This document shows positions 45,632 to 54,701 of a stretch of 64,000 bases of DNA, piece after piece. The stretch covers positions 62,001 through 126,000 of the forward strand of contig NZ_JAPZDS010000014.1 in NCBI RefSeq assembly GCF_029813115.1, in the 5' to 3' direction. The notes beneath the pieces are model-generated. The model made no database searches, had not been told where the DNA came from, and was given only the letters and a program-made list of their open reading frames with translations. The DNA comes from Aureimonas sp. SK2 (GTDB taxonomy: Bacteria; Pseudomonadota; Alphaproteobacteria; Rhizobiales; Rhizobiaceae). The translations under genes were made by a program, and so were the position numbers. Each line of letters begins with the position of its first letter. The first letter of the stretch is position 1.

Positions 45632-46459
45632 TCAATCTGCGCGAGAGAAATTGTGGTCCATGGCCCGAGCCGGCTCGGCGCAGCCGGAGCTCCCGACGAT
45701 GCGCGCGGGCACGCCGGCGACGGTCGAGTTCGCGGGCACCTCGGCCAGCACGACCGAGCCGGACGCGATCTTGGAGCAGTCGCCGACCTTGATGTTGCCG
45801 AGGATCTTCGCCCCGGCTCCGATCAAGACGCCGTTGCCGATCTTGGGGTGCCGGTCGCCGAACTCCTTGCCCGTGCCGCCGAGCGTCACGTCCTGGAGGA
45901 TCGAGACATTGTCGCCGATCGTGGCGGTGAAGCCGACGACGAGACCCGTGGCATGGTCGAGGAAGATGCCCCGCCCCATGCGCGAGGCCGGATGGATGTC
46001 GGTCTGAAAGACGGAGGACGACCGGGACTGGAGGTAGAGCGCGAAGTCCTTTCGCCCCTCGTTCCAGAGCCAGTGCGCCAGCCGGTGGGTCTGGATGGCG
46101 TGGAAGCCCTTGAAATAGAGCAAGGGCTCGATCATCCGCTCGCAGGCCGGATCGCGGTCGAACACGGCCTGGAGGTCGATCCGCAGGACCCCGCCCCACT
46201 CGGCTCGCGCGGCCGTCATCTCCTCGAAGGCCTGCTCGATATGGCAAGCCGGCAGGTCGGCATGGTCGAGCCGCTGGCCGATACGGTGCGCGATCGAGGC
46301 TTCCAGCGAACGGTGGTTGAGAATGGTCGCATACAGGAAGCCGCTCAGCGCGGGCTCGCGCTCGCTGGCCGAGAGCGCTTCCTCGCGGATCCGGTTCCAG
46401 ATCGGATCGACGGCCTGGACGCGGTCGGTCGCGGACTTCATCAAGACGGTCATGGTCAT
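45632..46459 (-). CDS. cysE: Serine O-acetyltransferase
   Basis: A 275-residue enzyme that makes O-acetylserine from serine and acetyl-CoA, the first step of cysteine synthesis. An N-terminal helical domain (LNHRSLEASIAHRIGQRL) precedes left-handed beta-helix hexapeptide repeats (HPASRMGRGIFLDHATGLVVG, IGDNVSI, IGNGVLIGAGAKILG). The catalytic His/Asp pair is in FLDHATG and IDLQAVFDRD. ATG 46459 or 46453 is the start; the frame further upstream is open but not protein-like. It pairs functionally with metC at 57 kb, though they are far apart. Confidence 0.92.
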   Translation of the reverse strand: MTMTVLMKSATDRVQAVDPIWNRIREEALSASEREPALSGFLYATILNHRSLEASIAHRIGQRLDHADLPACHIEQAFEEMTAARAEWGGVLRIDLQAVFDRDPACERMIEPLLYFKGFHAIQTHRLAHWLWNEGRKDFALYLQSRSSSVFQTDIHPASRMGRGIFLDHATGLVVGFTATIGDNVSILQDVTLGGTGKEFGDRHPKIGNGVLIGAGAKILGNIKVGDCSKIASGSVVLAEVPANSTVAGVPARIVGSSGCAEPARAMDHNFSRAD

Positions 46460-46595
46460 CCTGCCTTCGCTCGCTCGGATCCCGCGATTGGAGGGAAACA
46501 TAAGCACGTCGGCGCGCTTCACCAGCCCGCCGAGCCCGTCCCCTTCGACGCAGCCTCTAGCCGAACACGCCCGCTTTGGAAATGCTCGCCGCCTC

Positions 46596-47432
46596 TCAGC
46601 CGGCAAAGGCTTCGCGGTTGCGGGCGAGGAACTCCACCACCGCCGCCTTGAACGTGCGATCGCCCACGGCCAGCATGTGATCGCGGTTGGCGATGTCGAA
46701 GACCTCGGCCTTCGGCATCAGGGCGCCGAGCCGGGCGCCCGAGCCCGCGATATCGTCCCGCGTGCCGACGCCGATCAGCGTCGGCTGGGCGAGCGTGCCG
46801 ACCTCGGCCTCCGTCAGTTCCCGCCGCGAGGTGGCGATGCAGGCCGCCAGTGCCAGCCGATCGCTGCCCGTGCGGTCGGCGAAGGCGCGGAACATCCGGC
46901 CGCGCTCGTGCGTCACGACGTCGAGCGAGGGCGCCCGCAGCGCCTCGGCGATCGGGTCCCAGTCGCCGACGCCCTCCACCAGCCCGATCCCAAGCCCGCC
47001 GAACACCAGGACGGGGAACCGCCGGGGATGGAGGAGACCGGCGAAGGCCGAGACACGCGCGCCCATGGAATAGCCGAACAGCGCCGCGCGCCCGATCCCC
47101 AGCTTGTCCGTCAGCGCCACGAGGTCGCCCACCATCGCCTCGGGCGCATAGGCCGCCTGATCGTGGGGCTTGTCGCTGCCGCCGTGGCCGCGATGGTCGA
47201 AGGCGACAACCCGGTAGCCCGCATGCGTCAGCGTCTCGACCCAACCCGGGTCGATCCAGTTGACGCGCATGTTCGAGGCGAAGCCGTGCACCAGCACGAT
47301 CGCCGGGGCGGAGGCGTCCCCCTCGTCGAGATAGTCGAGGCGAAGGCCGGCGTTGTGGAACTCTGGCAGCGGCGTCACTCCTCGGCTGCGATCGGGGCTC
47401 CCCGATAGCGCGAAGCAGGCCCGCAGAACCAC
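46596..47432 (-). CDS. Alpha/beta hydrolase
   Basis: A 278-residue hydrolase. VLVHGFASNMRVNW is the oxyanion region, LFGYSMGARVSAF holds the nucleophile Ser (G-x-S-x-G), GVGTRDDIAG carries the Asp and ANRDHMLAVG the His. The fold suits esters, lactones or CoA-free acyl compounds; the substrate is unknown. The frame opens at GTG 47432, and GTG 47378 is a possible shorter start. It lies 136 bases upstream of cysE on the same strand. Confidence 0.87.
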   Translation of the reverse strand: MVLRACFALSGSPDRSRGVTPLPEFHNAGLRLDYLDEGDASAPAIVLVHGFASNMRVNWIDPGWVETLTHAGYRVVAFDHRGHGGSDKPHDQAAYAPEAMVGDLVALTDKLGIGRAALFGYSMGARVSAFAGLLHPRRFPVLVFGGLGIGLVEGVGDWDPIAEALRAPSLDVVTHERGRMFRAFADRTGSDRLALAACIATSRRELTEAEVGTLAQPTLIGVGTRDDIAGSGARLGALMPKAEVFDIANRDHMLAVGDRTFKAAVVEFLARNREAFAG

Positions 47433-47499
47433 CCTGTTCTTTTGCGCCGGGGATAGCTAAGTTCCGCCCGCTTCGAGACGAGCGAATGGAGACGGCAGG

Positions 47500-47745
47500 A
47501 TGGCCGACTACGGAACCCCCCACTTCCAGAACGACGGGGGCCATGGGGTGATCGAGATCGGCGTCGCCGAGTTCATGTGCGTGGGCGCGACGCCGCCCTA
47601 CGACCATCCGCACGTCTTCCTCGACATGGGCGACGAGGGCGAGAAGGTGTGCCCCTACTGCTCGACGCTCTACAAGCTGAACACCACGCTGAAGCGCGAC
47701 GAAAGCGTTCCGCCGGGCTGCCTCTACCGCACGCGCGCCGCCTGA
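47500..47745 (+). CDS. zf-CHCC zinc-finger protein (NDUFS6-like)
   Basis: An 81-residue protein. FMCVGATPPYDHPHVFLDMG with KVCPYCSTLYKL supplies the Cys-His-Cys-Cys zinc site of the zf-CHCC family, related to the NDUFS6 subunit of mitochondrial complex I. Alphaproteobacteria commonly keep this gene apart from the nuo operon. Its role in complex I assembly here is inferred. The FAD-monooxygenase gene follows 14 bases later. Confidence 0.9.
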   Translation: MADYGTPHFQNDGGHGVIEIGVAEFMCVGATPPYDHPHVFLDMGDEGEKVCPYCSTLYKLNTTLKRDESVPPGCLYRTRAA

Positions 47746-47759
47746 CCCGAGGCGACACC

Positions 47760-48899
47760 ATGCCCGGTGCCATCGTGGTCGGCGCGGGCATCGCCGGCCT
47801 GACCACCGCCCTCGCCCTGGCAAGCCGGGGCTGGAGCGTCCGGGTGCACGAGCGCGCCGATGGGCTCGATCCGGTCGGCGCCGGCATTCAGCTTTCCCCC
47901 AACGCGCTCGACGTCCTCGATCGGCTCGGCGTCGCCATCGGCTCCGTCGGGGTCGCGGCAGACAGCGTGGTCCTGCGCGACGGGCCGAGCGGCCGACGCA
48001 TCGCCACCGTTCCGGTCGAGAGTTCCGACGGGCGCGGCTACCGCGTCCTCCATCGCGCCGATCTCCAGCGCGTGCTTCTCGACGCCGTCCGGTCGGCGCC
48101 CGGCATCGCAATGCATCTCGGCCGGACATTCGCGTCCCTGGGGGACGGATCGAGCGGCATCCGCGCCGTGTTCGAGACGGCGGCGGGTCCGGTTCACGAC
48201 GAGGCCGACCTTCTGATCGCCGCCGACGGCGTCCGCTCGGCCGTGGCGAGTCATTTTCGGCTTCAGCCGCCACGCCCCTCCGGCGCCGTGGCGCTGCGCT
48301 ATTCGTCCACGGCCGATCCCGGCGAGAGCCCGTCCGCGGCGATCGAGGCCTGGCTGGGCGCCCGCAGGCACGCCGTTCGCTACCGGATCGACGAGGCGGG
48401 ACGCGAGAACATCGTCATCATCGTGCCGGAGTCCGATCCGACGCTCGGCCCCGTTCTCGGCTGGGACCCGCGCCTTGCGGCGAGCATCGAACGCGCCCGC
48501 CCGCTCGGGTCCTGGCCGCTGTCCACGGTGGAGCCGCGTTGGCGCGCGCCCGGCCATCGGCCCGTCGCGTTCGTCGGCGACGCCGCGCATGCCATGCTGC
48601 CCTATGCCGCACAGGGCGCGGCCATGGCGATCGAGGACGCCTTCGTGCTGGCCGCCTGCCTCGGCGCGTCGCCGAGCCGCGCCAAGGCGCTCGCGCGCTA
48701 CGAGGCGCTTCGCGCGCCGCGCCTCGGCAAGGTGCTGCAGCGGGTGGCGTTTCACCGCCGCGTCTATCACCTGCCCCGGCCCTTGTCCTTAGCCCGCGAC
48801 GCCGCGCTCGCGCTGCGCTCGCCGGCTTCGCTCCGGCGCGACCTGGCCTGGCTCTACGACTGGCGCGCCGAGGACGGGGCGTCGATCTCCGAAATCTGA
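47760..48899 (+). CDS. FAD-dependent monooxygenase (UbiH/salicylate hydroxylase type)
   Basis: A 379-residue flavoprotein. VVGAGIAGLTTALALASRGW is the FAD Rossmann start, LIAADGVRSAV is the DG motif and GDAAHAMLPYAAQGAAMAIED the GD motif. It would use NAD(P)H and O2 to hydroxylate an aromatic compound, or act in ubiquinone-related steps; which is unknown. ATG 47760 lies 14 bases after the zf-CHCC gene, so they are probably co-transcribed, which is the usual arrangement in this order. Confidence 0.88.
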   Translation: MPGAIVVGAGIAGLTTALALASRGWSVRVHERADGLDPVGAGIQLSPNALDVLDRLGVAIGSVGVAADSVVLRDGPSGRRIATVPVESSDGRGYRVLHRADLQRVLLDAVRSAPGIAMHLGRTFASLGDGSSGIRAVFETAAGPVHDEADLLIAADGVRSAVASHFRLQPPRPSGAVALRYSSTADPGESPSAAIEAWLGARRHAVRYRIDEAGRENIVIIVPESDPTLGPVLGWDPRLAASIERARPLGSWPLSTVEPRWRAPGHRPVAFVGDAAHAMLPYAAQGAAMAIEDAFVLAACLGASPSRAKALARYEALRAPRLGKVLQRVAFHRRVYHLPRPLSLARDAALALRSPASLRRDLAWLYDWRAEDGASISEI

Positions 48900-49034
48900 A
48901 CGTTCGGCCGCCTGCCTTTCATTCCCTTGGCCCGAACGCGGCCTAGTTTGCCGCCGACCGGTCTTGCGCGATCCAAAGTCATCTGGAGCGCCGGGCGCCG
49001 GCGAAGGCAAGGGACGTAACGAAAAGGCCGATCG

Positions 49035-50987
49035 ATGATAAATCTGAAGCGAACGGGACGCCTGCTGACCGTGACGGCATTGGCCGCCTCAACGGCCATG
49101 TCCGGCCCGTTGTCCGCCCTTGCACAGGATGCGGAAGCACCGCCGCCCGTGATCCAGGACGCGCCGCCGGAAGCGCCGGCCGAGCGCGCACCCGAGCCGG
49201 AGGCGCCTCCCGCCCCCGAACCCGAGGCAGCACCGGCGCCCGAGCCCGAGGCCCCTGCCGAACGTCCGGCCCCGGAGCCGGAAGCCGCCCCAGCCCCCGA
49301 ACCCGAAGCGCCGCCCGCTCCCGAACCGGAGCCGACGCCCGAGCCCGCTGCGCCGGCCGAGAGCCCGGCGCCCGAGCCCGAACCAGACCAGCCGCCCGAA
49401 GCGCCTGCCGCGCCGGTGCAGGCCGCGCCCGACAGCGGCCCGCCGGCCGACGCGCCCGTAGGCAATCCCGCCGAACTCCCGGCCGACGCCGGGACGGAGA
49501 ACGACCTGCCGAACGGCGCGGCTACGGCTCCCGCGACGGAAGCGCCCGCGCCCGAGACGCCCGCCGCCCCGCCGGAGCCGGCGGCATCCCCTGCCCCCGC
49601 GCCTGAAGCGCCACCTGCACCACCCGCCGGCGCCGGGGAAACGCCTGCCGCACCGCCCGCTCCGACACCCGAGGCCCAGCCCGCGACGCCGCCGGCCCCC
49701 GGCGCCGAGCCTTCGTCACCGGCCGCCAGCCCCGCCGAGCCGCTCGCTCCGTCGACCGCTCCGACGGACCCGGCCCTTCGGGCGCCGGACGGAGCACCGG
49801 TGGCGCCCGGCACGCCGCCGGCACCACCCGCGCCGGAAGGCGCCCTGCCCGGCCAGCCTGCGCCGGGCGCACCGGATGCCGCCCAGCAGTCCGGCGCCGT
49901 CACGCCTCCGCCGGTCGAGAACCCGCAGCCGGTCGCGGCCGACATCCAGACCGCGCCGGTGCCGGAAGGCGGCGTGGCGTCCAGCGACGCGCGCGTCCAG
50001 CAGCTGGCCACCCCGATCGAGGTTCGCCCGATCACCGCCGAGCAGGGCCAGCGGCTCGAAGCCCCGCCCCAGGTGGCGCTGCCGCAGAACGTGCAGGTGA
50101 TCGAGCGCGTCGGCGACCGCGACATTCTCTCGCTGGTCGGCGCGGGGATCGCGGGCGCGGCGGCCGGCGCCGCAGCGGCCTACTTCATCCGCTCGGACGA
50201 CAGCGACCGCCTCGTCGGCAATTCGCGCGAGGTCTATTACGAGCAGCTCCCGCGCGGGCTGACGCGCCAAGTGATCACGCGGCCGAACGGCGTTCAGGTC
50301 ATCACGATCGAGAACGAATACGGCGACGTGATCCAGCGTTCACGGATCGTGGACGGCCGCGAGACGGTGCTGTTCTACGATCCCTATGCCGAGGACGACA
50401 CCCGCCCCGGCTACTATTACGACGCGGGTGCCGACCTGCCGCCGCTGCGGCTGGAAATCCCCGAGGACCGCTACATCGTCGACGTGTCGGAACCGGACGA
50501 GGACCTCTACTACGAGACGCTGGTCGCGCCGCCGGTGGAAACCGTGGAGCGGATCTATTCGCTCAACGAGGTTCGTCGCAGCCCGCGCATCCGCGACAAG
50601 GTGCGCCGGATCGACCTGAACACGATCACCTTCGCGTTCGGATCGGCCGAGATCGAGCAGAGCCAGGTGAACAACCTCCAGGCGCTGGCCGATGCGGTGA
50701 AGCGCGTGGTGGACCGCAACCCCGGCGAGGTCTTCCTTCTCGAAGGGCATACGGATGCGGTCGGCAGCAACGTCGCCAACCTCGCCCTCTCCGATCGGCG
50801 CGCCGAAGCCGTCGCCTCGGCCCTGACGGAGTATTTCGAGATCCCCCCCGAAAATCTCGTTACCCAGGGCTACGGCGAGGAGCAGCTCAAGGTCGATACC
50901 CAGGAGGCGAACCGCGAGAACCGCCGCGTCACGCTGCGACGCATCACGCCGCTGGTTAAACCGGTGGAAACCTCGCAGGCCAACTGA
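49035..50987 (+). CDS. OmpA-domain outer membrane protein with long Pro/Ala/Glu-rich tether
   Basis: A 650-residue secreted protein. The signal peptide ends near residue 31 (GPLSALAQ-DA). Residues about 35-310 are a low-complexity run of APEPEAP-like units. A glycine zipper-like helix (LVGAGIAGAAAGAAAAYF, about 365-384) follows, then a DUF-like linker with GYYYDAG. The C-terminal OmpA domain (about 520-640) has FAFGSAEIE and the peptidoglycan-binding GHTDAVGS with SDRRAEAV. It would link the outer membrane to peptidoglycan. Its length and tether are unusual for the family. Confidence 0.87.
   Translation: MINLKRTGRLLTVTALAASTAMSGPLSALAQDAEAPPPVIQDAPPEAPAERAPEPEAPPAPEPEAAPAPEPEAPAERPAPEPEAAPAPEPEAPPAPEPEPTPEPAAPAESPAPEPEPDQPPEAPAAPVQAAPDSGPPADAPVGNPAELPADAGTENDLPNGAATAPATEAPAPETPAAPPEPAASPAPAPEAPPAPPAGAGETPAAPPAPTPEAQPATPPAPGAEPSSPAASPAEPLAPSTAPTDPALRAPDGAPVAPGTPPAPPAPEGALPGQPAPGAPDAAQQSGAVTPPPVENPQPVAADIQTAPVPEGGVASSDARVQQLATPIEVRPITAEQGQRLEAPPQVALPQNVQVIERVGDRDILSLVGAGIAGAAAGAAAAYFIRSDDSDRLVGNSREVYYEQLPRGLTRQVITRPNGVQVITIENEYGDVIQRSRIVDGRETVLFYDPYAEDDTRPGYYYDAGADLPPLRLEIPEDRYIVDVSEPDEDLYYETLVAPPVETVERIYSLNEVRRSPRIRDKVRRIDLNTITFAFGSAEIEQSQVNNLQALADAVKRVVDRNPGEVFLLEGHTDAVGSNVANLALSDRRAEAVASALTEYFEIPPENLVTQGYGEEQLKVDTQEANRENRRVTLRRITPLVKPVETSQAN
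49137..49965 (+). repeat. Low-complexity Pro/Ala/Glu-coding repeat tract
   Basis: About 830 bases encode imperfect repeats of APEPEAPPA and PAPEPEA units, then a P-, A- and T-rich part. The DNA is C/G-dominated and imperfectly repetitive. Such tracts are prone to length change by slippage or recombination. Confidence 0.8.
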
Positions 50988-51001
50988 CGACCCGAAAGAA
51001 C

Positions 51002-51029
51002 AGGCCGGGGCGCGCGAGCGCCCCGGCCT
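51002..51029. terminator. Bidirectional terminator between OmpA-like and AI-2E genes
   Basis: AGGCCGGGGCGC (51002-51013) pairs perfectly with GCGCCCCGGCCT (51018-51029) around a GCGA loop. It separates two convergent genes; the U tract is poor. Confidence 0.78.
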
Positions 51030-51048
51030 CTATCGTCAGAGTAGGTTC

Positions 51049-52209
51049 TCAGTCGCCATCCTCGGGTCGCTCCCCGACGGGTTGGCGTTCCGCCGACAGG
51101 AAGTTGGCGAGCGGCGTCAGGCTGTCGACGTATCCGGCGACGATGCGCAGGCCGACTAGGATCGGCACCGCCAGAAACATGCCGACAACGCCCCAGATCC
51201 AGCCCCAGAAGGCCACCGCCAGAAAGATCGCCGCCGCGTTCATCGCCAGGCGCTTGCCCACGAGGATGGGCGTGACGAACTGCCCTTCGATCGTCGTGGC
51301 GCAGAAGTAGAGCAGCACGGGCAGGAGGGCGCCGGACACATCGCCGGTCTCGGCAAGCCCGACCAGCCCGACCAGAACCATGCCGCCGATGGCGCCGAGA
51401 TAGGGGATGAAGTTCAGCGCGAAGGCGAGGACGCCGAAGACCGGTGCCATGGGCAGACCGATCATCCACATCATCGTCCCGACGGCCACGCCGAGGCCCG
51501 CGTTGATCAGGGTGATGGTGAAGAGGTAGCGCGACAGTTCGGTCTCGATCTCGTGCGCGATCGTCAGCGCCAGCTTTTTGTCGGAGAACCTCGGCAGGGA
51601 CTCGATCAGTTTCTGATAGAAGAGACTGCCGGACGACAGGAGGAAGAACAGGAAGATCAGAGCGAACGCGATGCTGGCACCGATCTGGGGGATCATCAGC
51701 GCGGCACTGTTGAGGAGTTGCGGTCCGTCGAGGATCACGCTCTGGGGGCTCTGGGTCGGGGTCTCGCTGCCGACGGCCTCGGACGCTTCGATACGCGCGC
51801 CCCGCAGGGCGCCGAGACGCTCGCGCACCGTTTCCACCTCGGCGTTCACCGCCGCGATGTAGCGCGGCACGTTGGTCGCGAGATCGGTCAGTGGCCCGGT
51901 AAGGAACGAGAAAGCGCCGATCACGACCAGAAAGGTGCCGAACACCAGAACGGCGGCGGTGAGCGGCGGCCAGATATGGAGCTTGCGCTGTGCGAAGCGC
52001 ACGACCGGGCTGAGCACCAGCATGAAGAGCAGCGCGAAGACGACTGGTAGCACGAAGCTCGCCGAAAGGTAGAGCGCGCCAAAGAAGAGGATCAGGAAGA
52101 TTCCGGTGATCGCCCAGCGCGGCCCCGCCTGAAAGGTCTGGCGGTTGATCAGGCCGATCGCAGGCGCGACGATCGCCGGCTCCTTCGGCTCTTGCTTCGT
52201 CTCGCTCAT
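51049..52209 (-). CDS. AI-2E family transporter (PerM-like membrane protein)
   Basis: A 386-residue protein with about eight hydrophobic segments. LLFMLVLSPVVRFAQRKL, LNFIPYLGAIGGM and the late segment VAFWGWIWGVVGMFLAVPIL are typical of the AI-2E/PerM family. Members export autoinducer-2 or move ions; the substrate here is unknown. It is transcribed alone, with terminators on both sides. Confidence 0.88.
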   Translation of the reverse strand: MSETKQEPKEPAIVAPAIGLINRQTFQAGPRWAITGIFLILFFGALYLSASFVLPVVFALLFMLVLSPVVRFAQRKLHIWPPLTAAVLVFGTFLVVIGAFSFLTGPLTDLATNVPRYIAAVNAEVETVRERLGALRGARIEASEAVGSETPTQSPQSVILDGPQLLNSAALMIPQIGASIAFALIFLFFLLSSGSLFYQKLIESLPRFSDKKLALTIAHEIETELSRYLFTITLINAGLGVAVGTMMWMIGLPMAPVFGVLAFALNFIPYLGAIGGMVLVGLVGLAETGDVSGALLPVLLYFCATTIEGQFVTPILVGKRLAMNAAAIFLAVAFWGWIWGVVGMFLAVPILVGLRIVAGYVDSLTPLANFLSAERQPVGERPEDGD

Positions 52210-52276
52210 GGATCGCTTCCGGCATGCCTTCCGGTTGCAACGCCCGGGAAGCCGCGACGTTCCGCCGCGCGACGTA

Positions 52277-52313
52277 ACAAGGCCGGCCTCGCAGCGTGCG
52301 AGACCGGCCTTGT
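52277..52313. terminator. Terminator downstream of the aap operon
   Basis: Arms ACAAGGCCGG-c-CTCGCA (52277-52293) and TGCGAG-a-CCGGCCTTGT (52297-52313) form a 16-bp stem with one internal mismatch and a 3-base loop. On the minus strand it ends in CTTGTTACG just after the aapP gene, so it should stop transcription of aapJQMP. Confidence 0.75.
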
Positions 52314-52351
52314 CGAAACCTCATCTCAATCGCGCCGTCCGGCGCCCCCGG

Positions 52352-53122
52352 TCAGTGCAGGATCTGGCTGAGGAAGAGCTTCGTGCGCTCGTGCTGCGGG
52401 TTGGAGAAGAAGGCGTTCGGCTCGTTCTCCTCCACGATCTGGCCGGCGTCCATGAAGATGACGCGGTCGGCGACCTGGCGGGCGAAGCCCATCTCGTGGG
52501 TCACGCAGATCATGGTCATGCCCTCCTCGGCGAGGCTGACCATCGTGTCGAGCACTTCCTTGACCATTTCCGGGTCGAGCGCCGAGGTCGGCTCGTCGAA
52601 CAGCATGACCTTCGGGCGCATGCAGAGCGCACGCGCGATCGCCACGCGCTGTTGCTGGCCGCCCGAGAGCTGGCCGGGATACTTGTTGGCCTGCTCGGGG
52701 ATGCGCACGCGGGTGAGGAAGTGCATAGCCACCTCCTCCGCCTTCTTCTTCGGCATCTTGCGCACCCAGATCGGCGCGAGCGTGCAGTTCTCGAGGATGG
52801 TGAGGTGCGGGAAGAGATTGAAGTGCTGGAACACCATGCCGACCTCCTGGCGCACCAGGTCGATCTTCTTCAGGTCGTTGGTCAGCTCGACGCCGTCGAC
52901 CACGATCCGACCCTTCTGGTGCTCCTCCAGCCGGTTGATGCAGCGGATCATGGTGGACTTGCCGGATCCCGAGGGACCGCACACGACGATCTTCTCGCCG
53001 CGCCGGACGCGCAGGTTGATGTCGCGCAGCACGTGGAACTCGCCGTACCACTTGTTGACGCCGGCGAGTTCGATGGCCGGACCGGAGGACTGGGGAGCCG
53101 GGTTTGCGGAAGCAGAGCTCAT
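52352..53122 (-). CDS. aapP: General L-amino acid ABC transporter ATP-binding protein AapP
   Basis: A 256-residue ATPase of the polar amino acid uptake group. The Walker A is [10 protein letters not shown], the signature [15 protein letters not shown] and the Walker [15 protein letters not shown]. The [11 protein letters not shown] block follows. It energises import by the AapQ and AapM permeases. It is the last gene of the leftward operon, 69 bases after aapM, and a terminator follows its stop. Confidence 0.93.
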   Translation of the reverse strand: MSSASANPAPQSSGPAIELAGVNKWYGEFHVLRDINLRVRRGEKIVVCGPSGSGKSTMIRCINRLEEHQKGRIVVDGVELTNDLKKIDLVRQEVGMVFQHFNLFPHLTILENCTLAPIWVRKMPKKKAEEVAMHFLTRVRIPEQANKYPGQLSGGQQQRVAIARALCMRPKVMLFDEPTSALDPEMVKEVLDTMVSLAEEGMTMICVTHEMGFARQVADRVIFMDAGQIVEENEPNAFFSNPQHERTKLFLSQILH

Positions 53123-53191
53123 GTCAAAATCCTGCGCGCTGGAACGGGGAAGGCCCAGCCCGCACGGGGGCCGGACGAAGGATAGGGCGGC

Positions 53192-54691
53192 TCAATGCTT
53201 GCGTCCGCGCGCCAAACGCCGCTCGATGAAGAGCGAGTAGCGCGACATGCCGAAGCAGAAGAGCCAGAAGCAGAAGGCGCCGAACACGAGACCGGTCGCC
53301 GGCGTCGTCGGCGTGATCCAGATCGGATCGCCGAAGCCGCGCCGGATCGTCCCGAGGAGGTCGGCCAGACCGATGATGTAGACGAGGCTCGTGTCCTTGA
53401 AGAGGCCGATGAAGGTGTTGACGATGCCGGGGATCACCAGCGTCAGGGCCTGCGGGAGGATGATCATCCGCATCTTCTGCCAATAAGTCAGCGCCATGGC
53501 GTCGGCGCCTTCGTACTGCCCCTTCGGGATCGCCTGGAGACCGCCGCGGATCACTTCGGCCATGTAGGCCGCCGCGAAGAGCGAGACGCCGACGAGGACG
53601 CGCAGGAGCTGGTTGAAGCTCACCCCGCTCGGCAGGAACAGCGGCAGCATGAAGTTCGCCATGAAGAGCACGGTGATCAGCGGGACGCCGCGCCAGAACT
53701 CGATGAAGACGACGCAGAGAAGCCGCACGGCCGGCATCTTGGACATGCGTCCGAGCGCCAGGAGGATACCGAGCGGAAGGGACGCCGTGATGCCCGTGAG
53801 CGCTACCGTCAGCGTGATCAGGAGGCCGCCCCAGAGATTGGTCGGCACGAACTGGAGGCCGAAATTGGCGGTGAGGATCAGGACGAAGGCGATCGCCGCC
53901 ACCGTCGGCAATACGAGGCCGAGGAGGCTCGAGCCCGTTTCGGACGTGCGCACGGTGGCGAACACGGCGAGAGCTATGGAGGCCAGCGCGGCGAAGAAGG
54001 CGGCAAGGCTCAGCGTGTCGAAGCGGAAGGACAGGAACAGGGTCCGTCCGCTGTTCACATAGAAGGACAGGAACGCCACGAGGAAGGCCGCGACCGCGAG
54101 GCCGAGGGCGACCTTCATCGCCATCGTGCCCATCACGGTCGTGCTGCGCCCGGTGGCCAGGAAGATGGTGGCCCCCGCGGCGAGGGCGAAGACGATGCCG
54201 ATGGCCGAGCCGGACATGGCGAACCGGCCCCCGGTCAGCATGACCAGGGCGACAAGCGGGAAGAGAAGGAAGAGAAGCGCCGCGTTGAGGCGCTTGAAGG
54301 GCACCTTGGGGATGGCGATCGGCACGATCAGCGCCACCAGGGCGAGGAAGACGAGATCGACGCGCCAGCGTTGGTCCAGCGGATAGGTGCCGTAGAGGAA
54401 CTGGTCGAACTTTGCGCGCACGAAGGCCCAGCACGCACCGACCTCGCGCCCGTCGGTCGAAAGGCACGCCGTGCGATCTGAGCCGGTGAACACCGCGTTG
54501 ACGATGCCCCACTGCACGAGGGCGTTGACGACATAGGCGATCGCCAAGCCGCAGACGATCGTCAGCGCGGCGTCGAAGGGCGTCGCGAAGAGGTGCTTGC
54601 GGACCGATCCGAATACGCCGGTCTCACCGGCGGGAGGCGGAAGCGGCTCGATCTGGCCGCGGGCGACGAAGCGGGAAACTTGCTCTTCCAT
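53192..54691 (-). CDS. aapM: General L-amino acid ABC transporter permease AapM, long form
   Basis: A 499-residue inner-membrane protein, about 100 residues longer than the rhizobial AapM proteins I know (roughly 380-400). The conserved permease part is in the C-terminal half, with the EAA loop GLQAIPKGQYEGADAMALTYWQKM and PQALTLVIPGIVN. The extra residues are several additional hydrophobic segments in the N-terminal half (about 115-260: LLFLLFPLVALVMLTGG, IFLATGRSTTVMG). It acts with AapQ, AapP and AapJ in broad L-amino acid uptake and efflux. Confidence 0.9.
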   Translation of the reverse strand: MEEQVSRFVARGQIEPLPPPAGETGVFGSVRKHLFATPFDAALTIVCGLAIAYVVNALVQWGIVNAVFTGSDRTACLSTDGREVGACWAFVRAKFDQFLYGTYPLDQRWRVDLVFLALVALIVPIAIPKVPFKRLNAALLFLLFPLVALVMLTGGRFAMSGSAIGIVFALAAGATIFLATGRSTTVMGTMAMKVALGLAVAAFLVAFLSFYVNSGRTLFLSFRFDTLSLAAFFAALASIALAVFATVRTSETGSSLLGLVLPTVAAIAFVLILTANFGLQFVPTNLWGGLLITLTVALTGITASLPLGILLALGRMSKMPAVRLLCVVFIEFWRGVPLITVLFMANFMLPLFLPSGVSFNQLLRVLVGVSLFAAAYMAEVIRGGLQAIPKGQYEGADAMALTYWQKMRMIILPQALTLVIPGIVNTFIGLFKDTSLVYIIGLADLLGTIRRGFGDPIWITPTTPATGLVFGAFCFWLFCFGMSRYSLFIERRLARGRKH

Positions 54692-54701
54692 CGTCCGATC
54701 C

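Noticed and set aside
53195-54481. Plus-strand open frame of 428 codons opposite aapM
   Set aside because: Its translation is an E/R/H/Q-rich artefact of a hydrophobic membrane protein read on the other strand.
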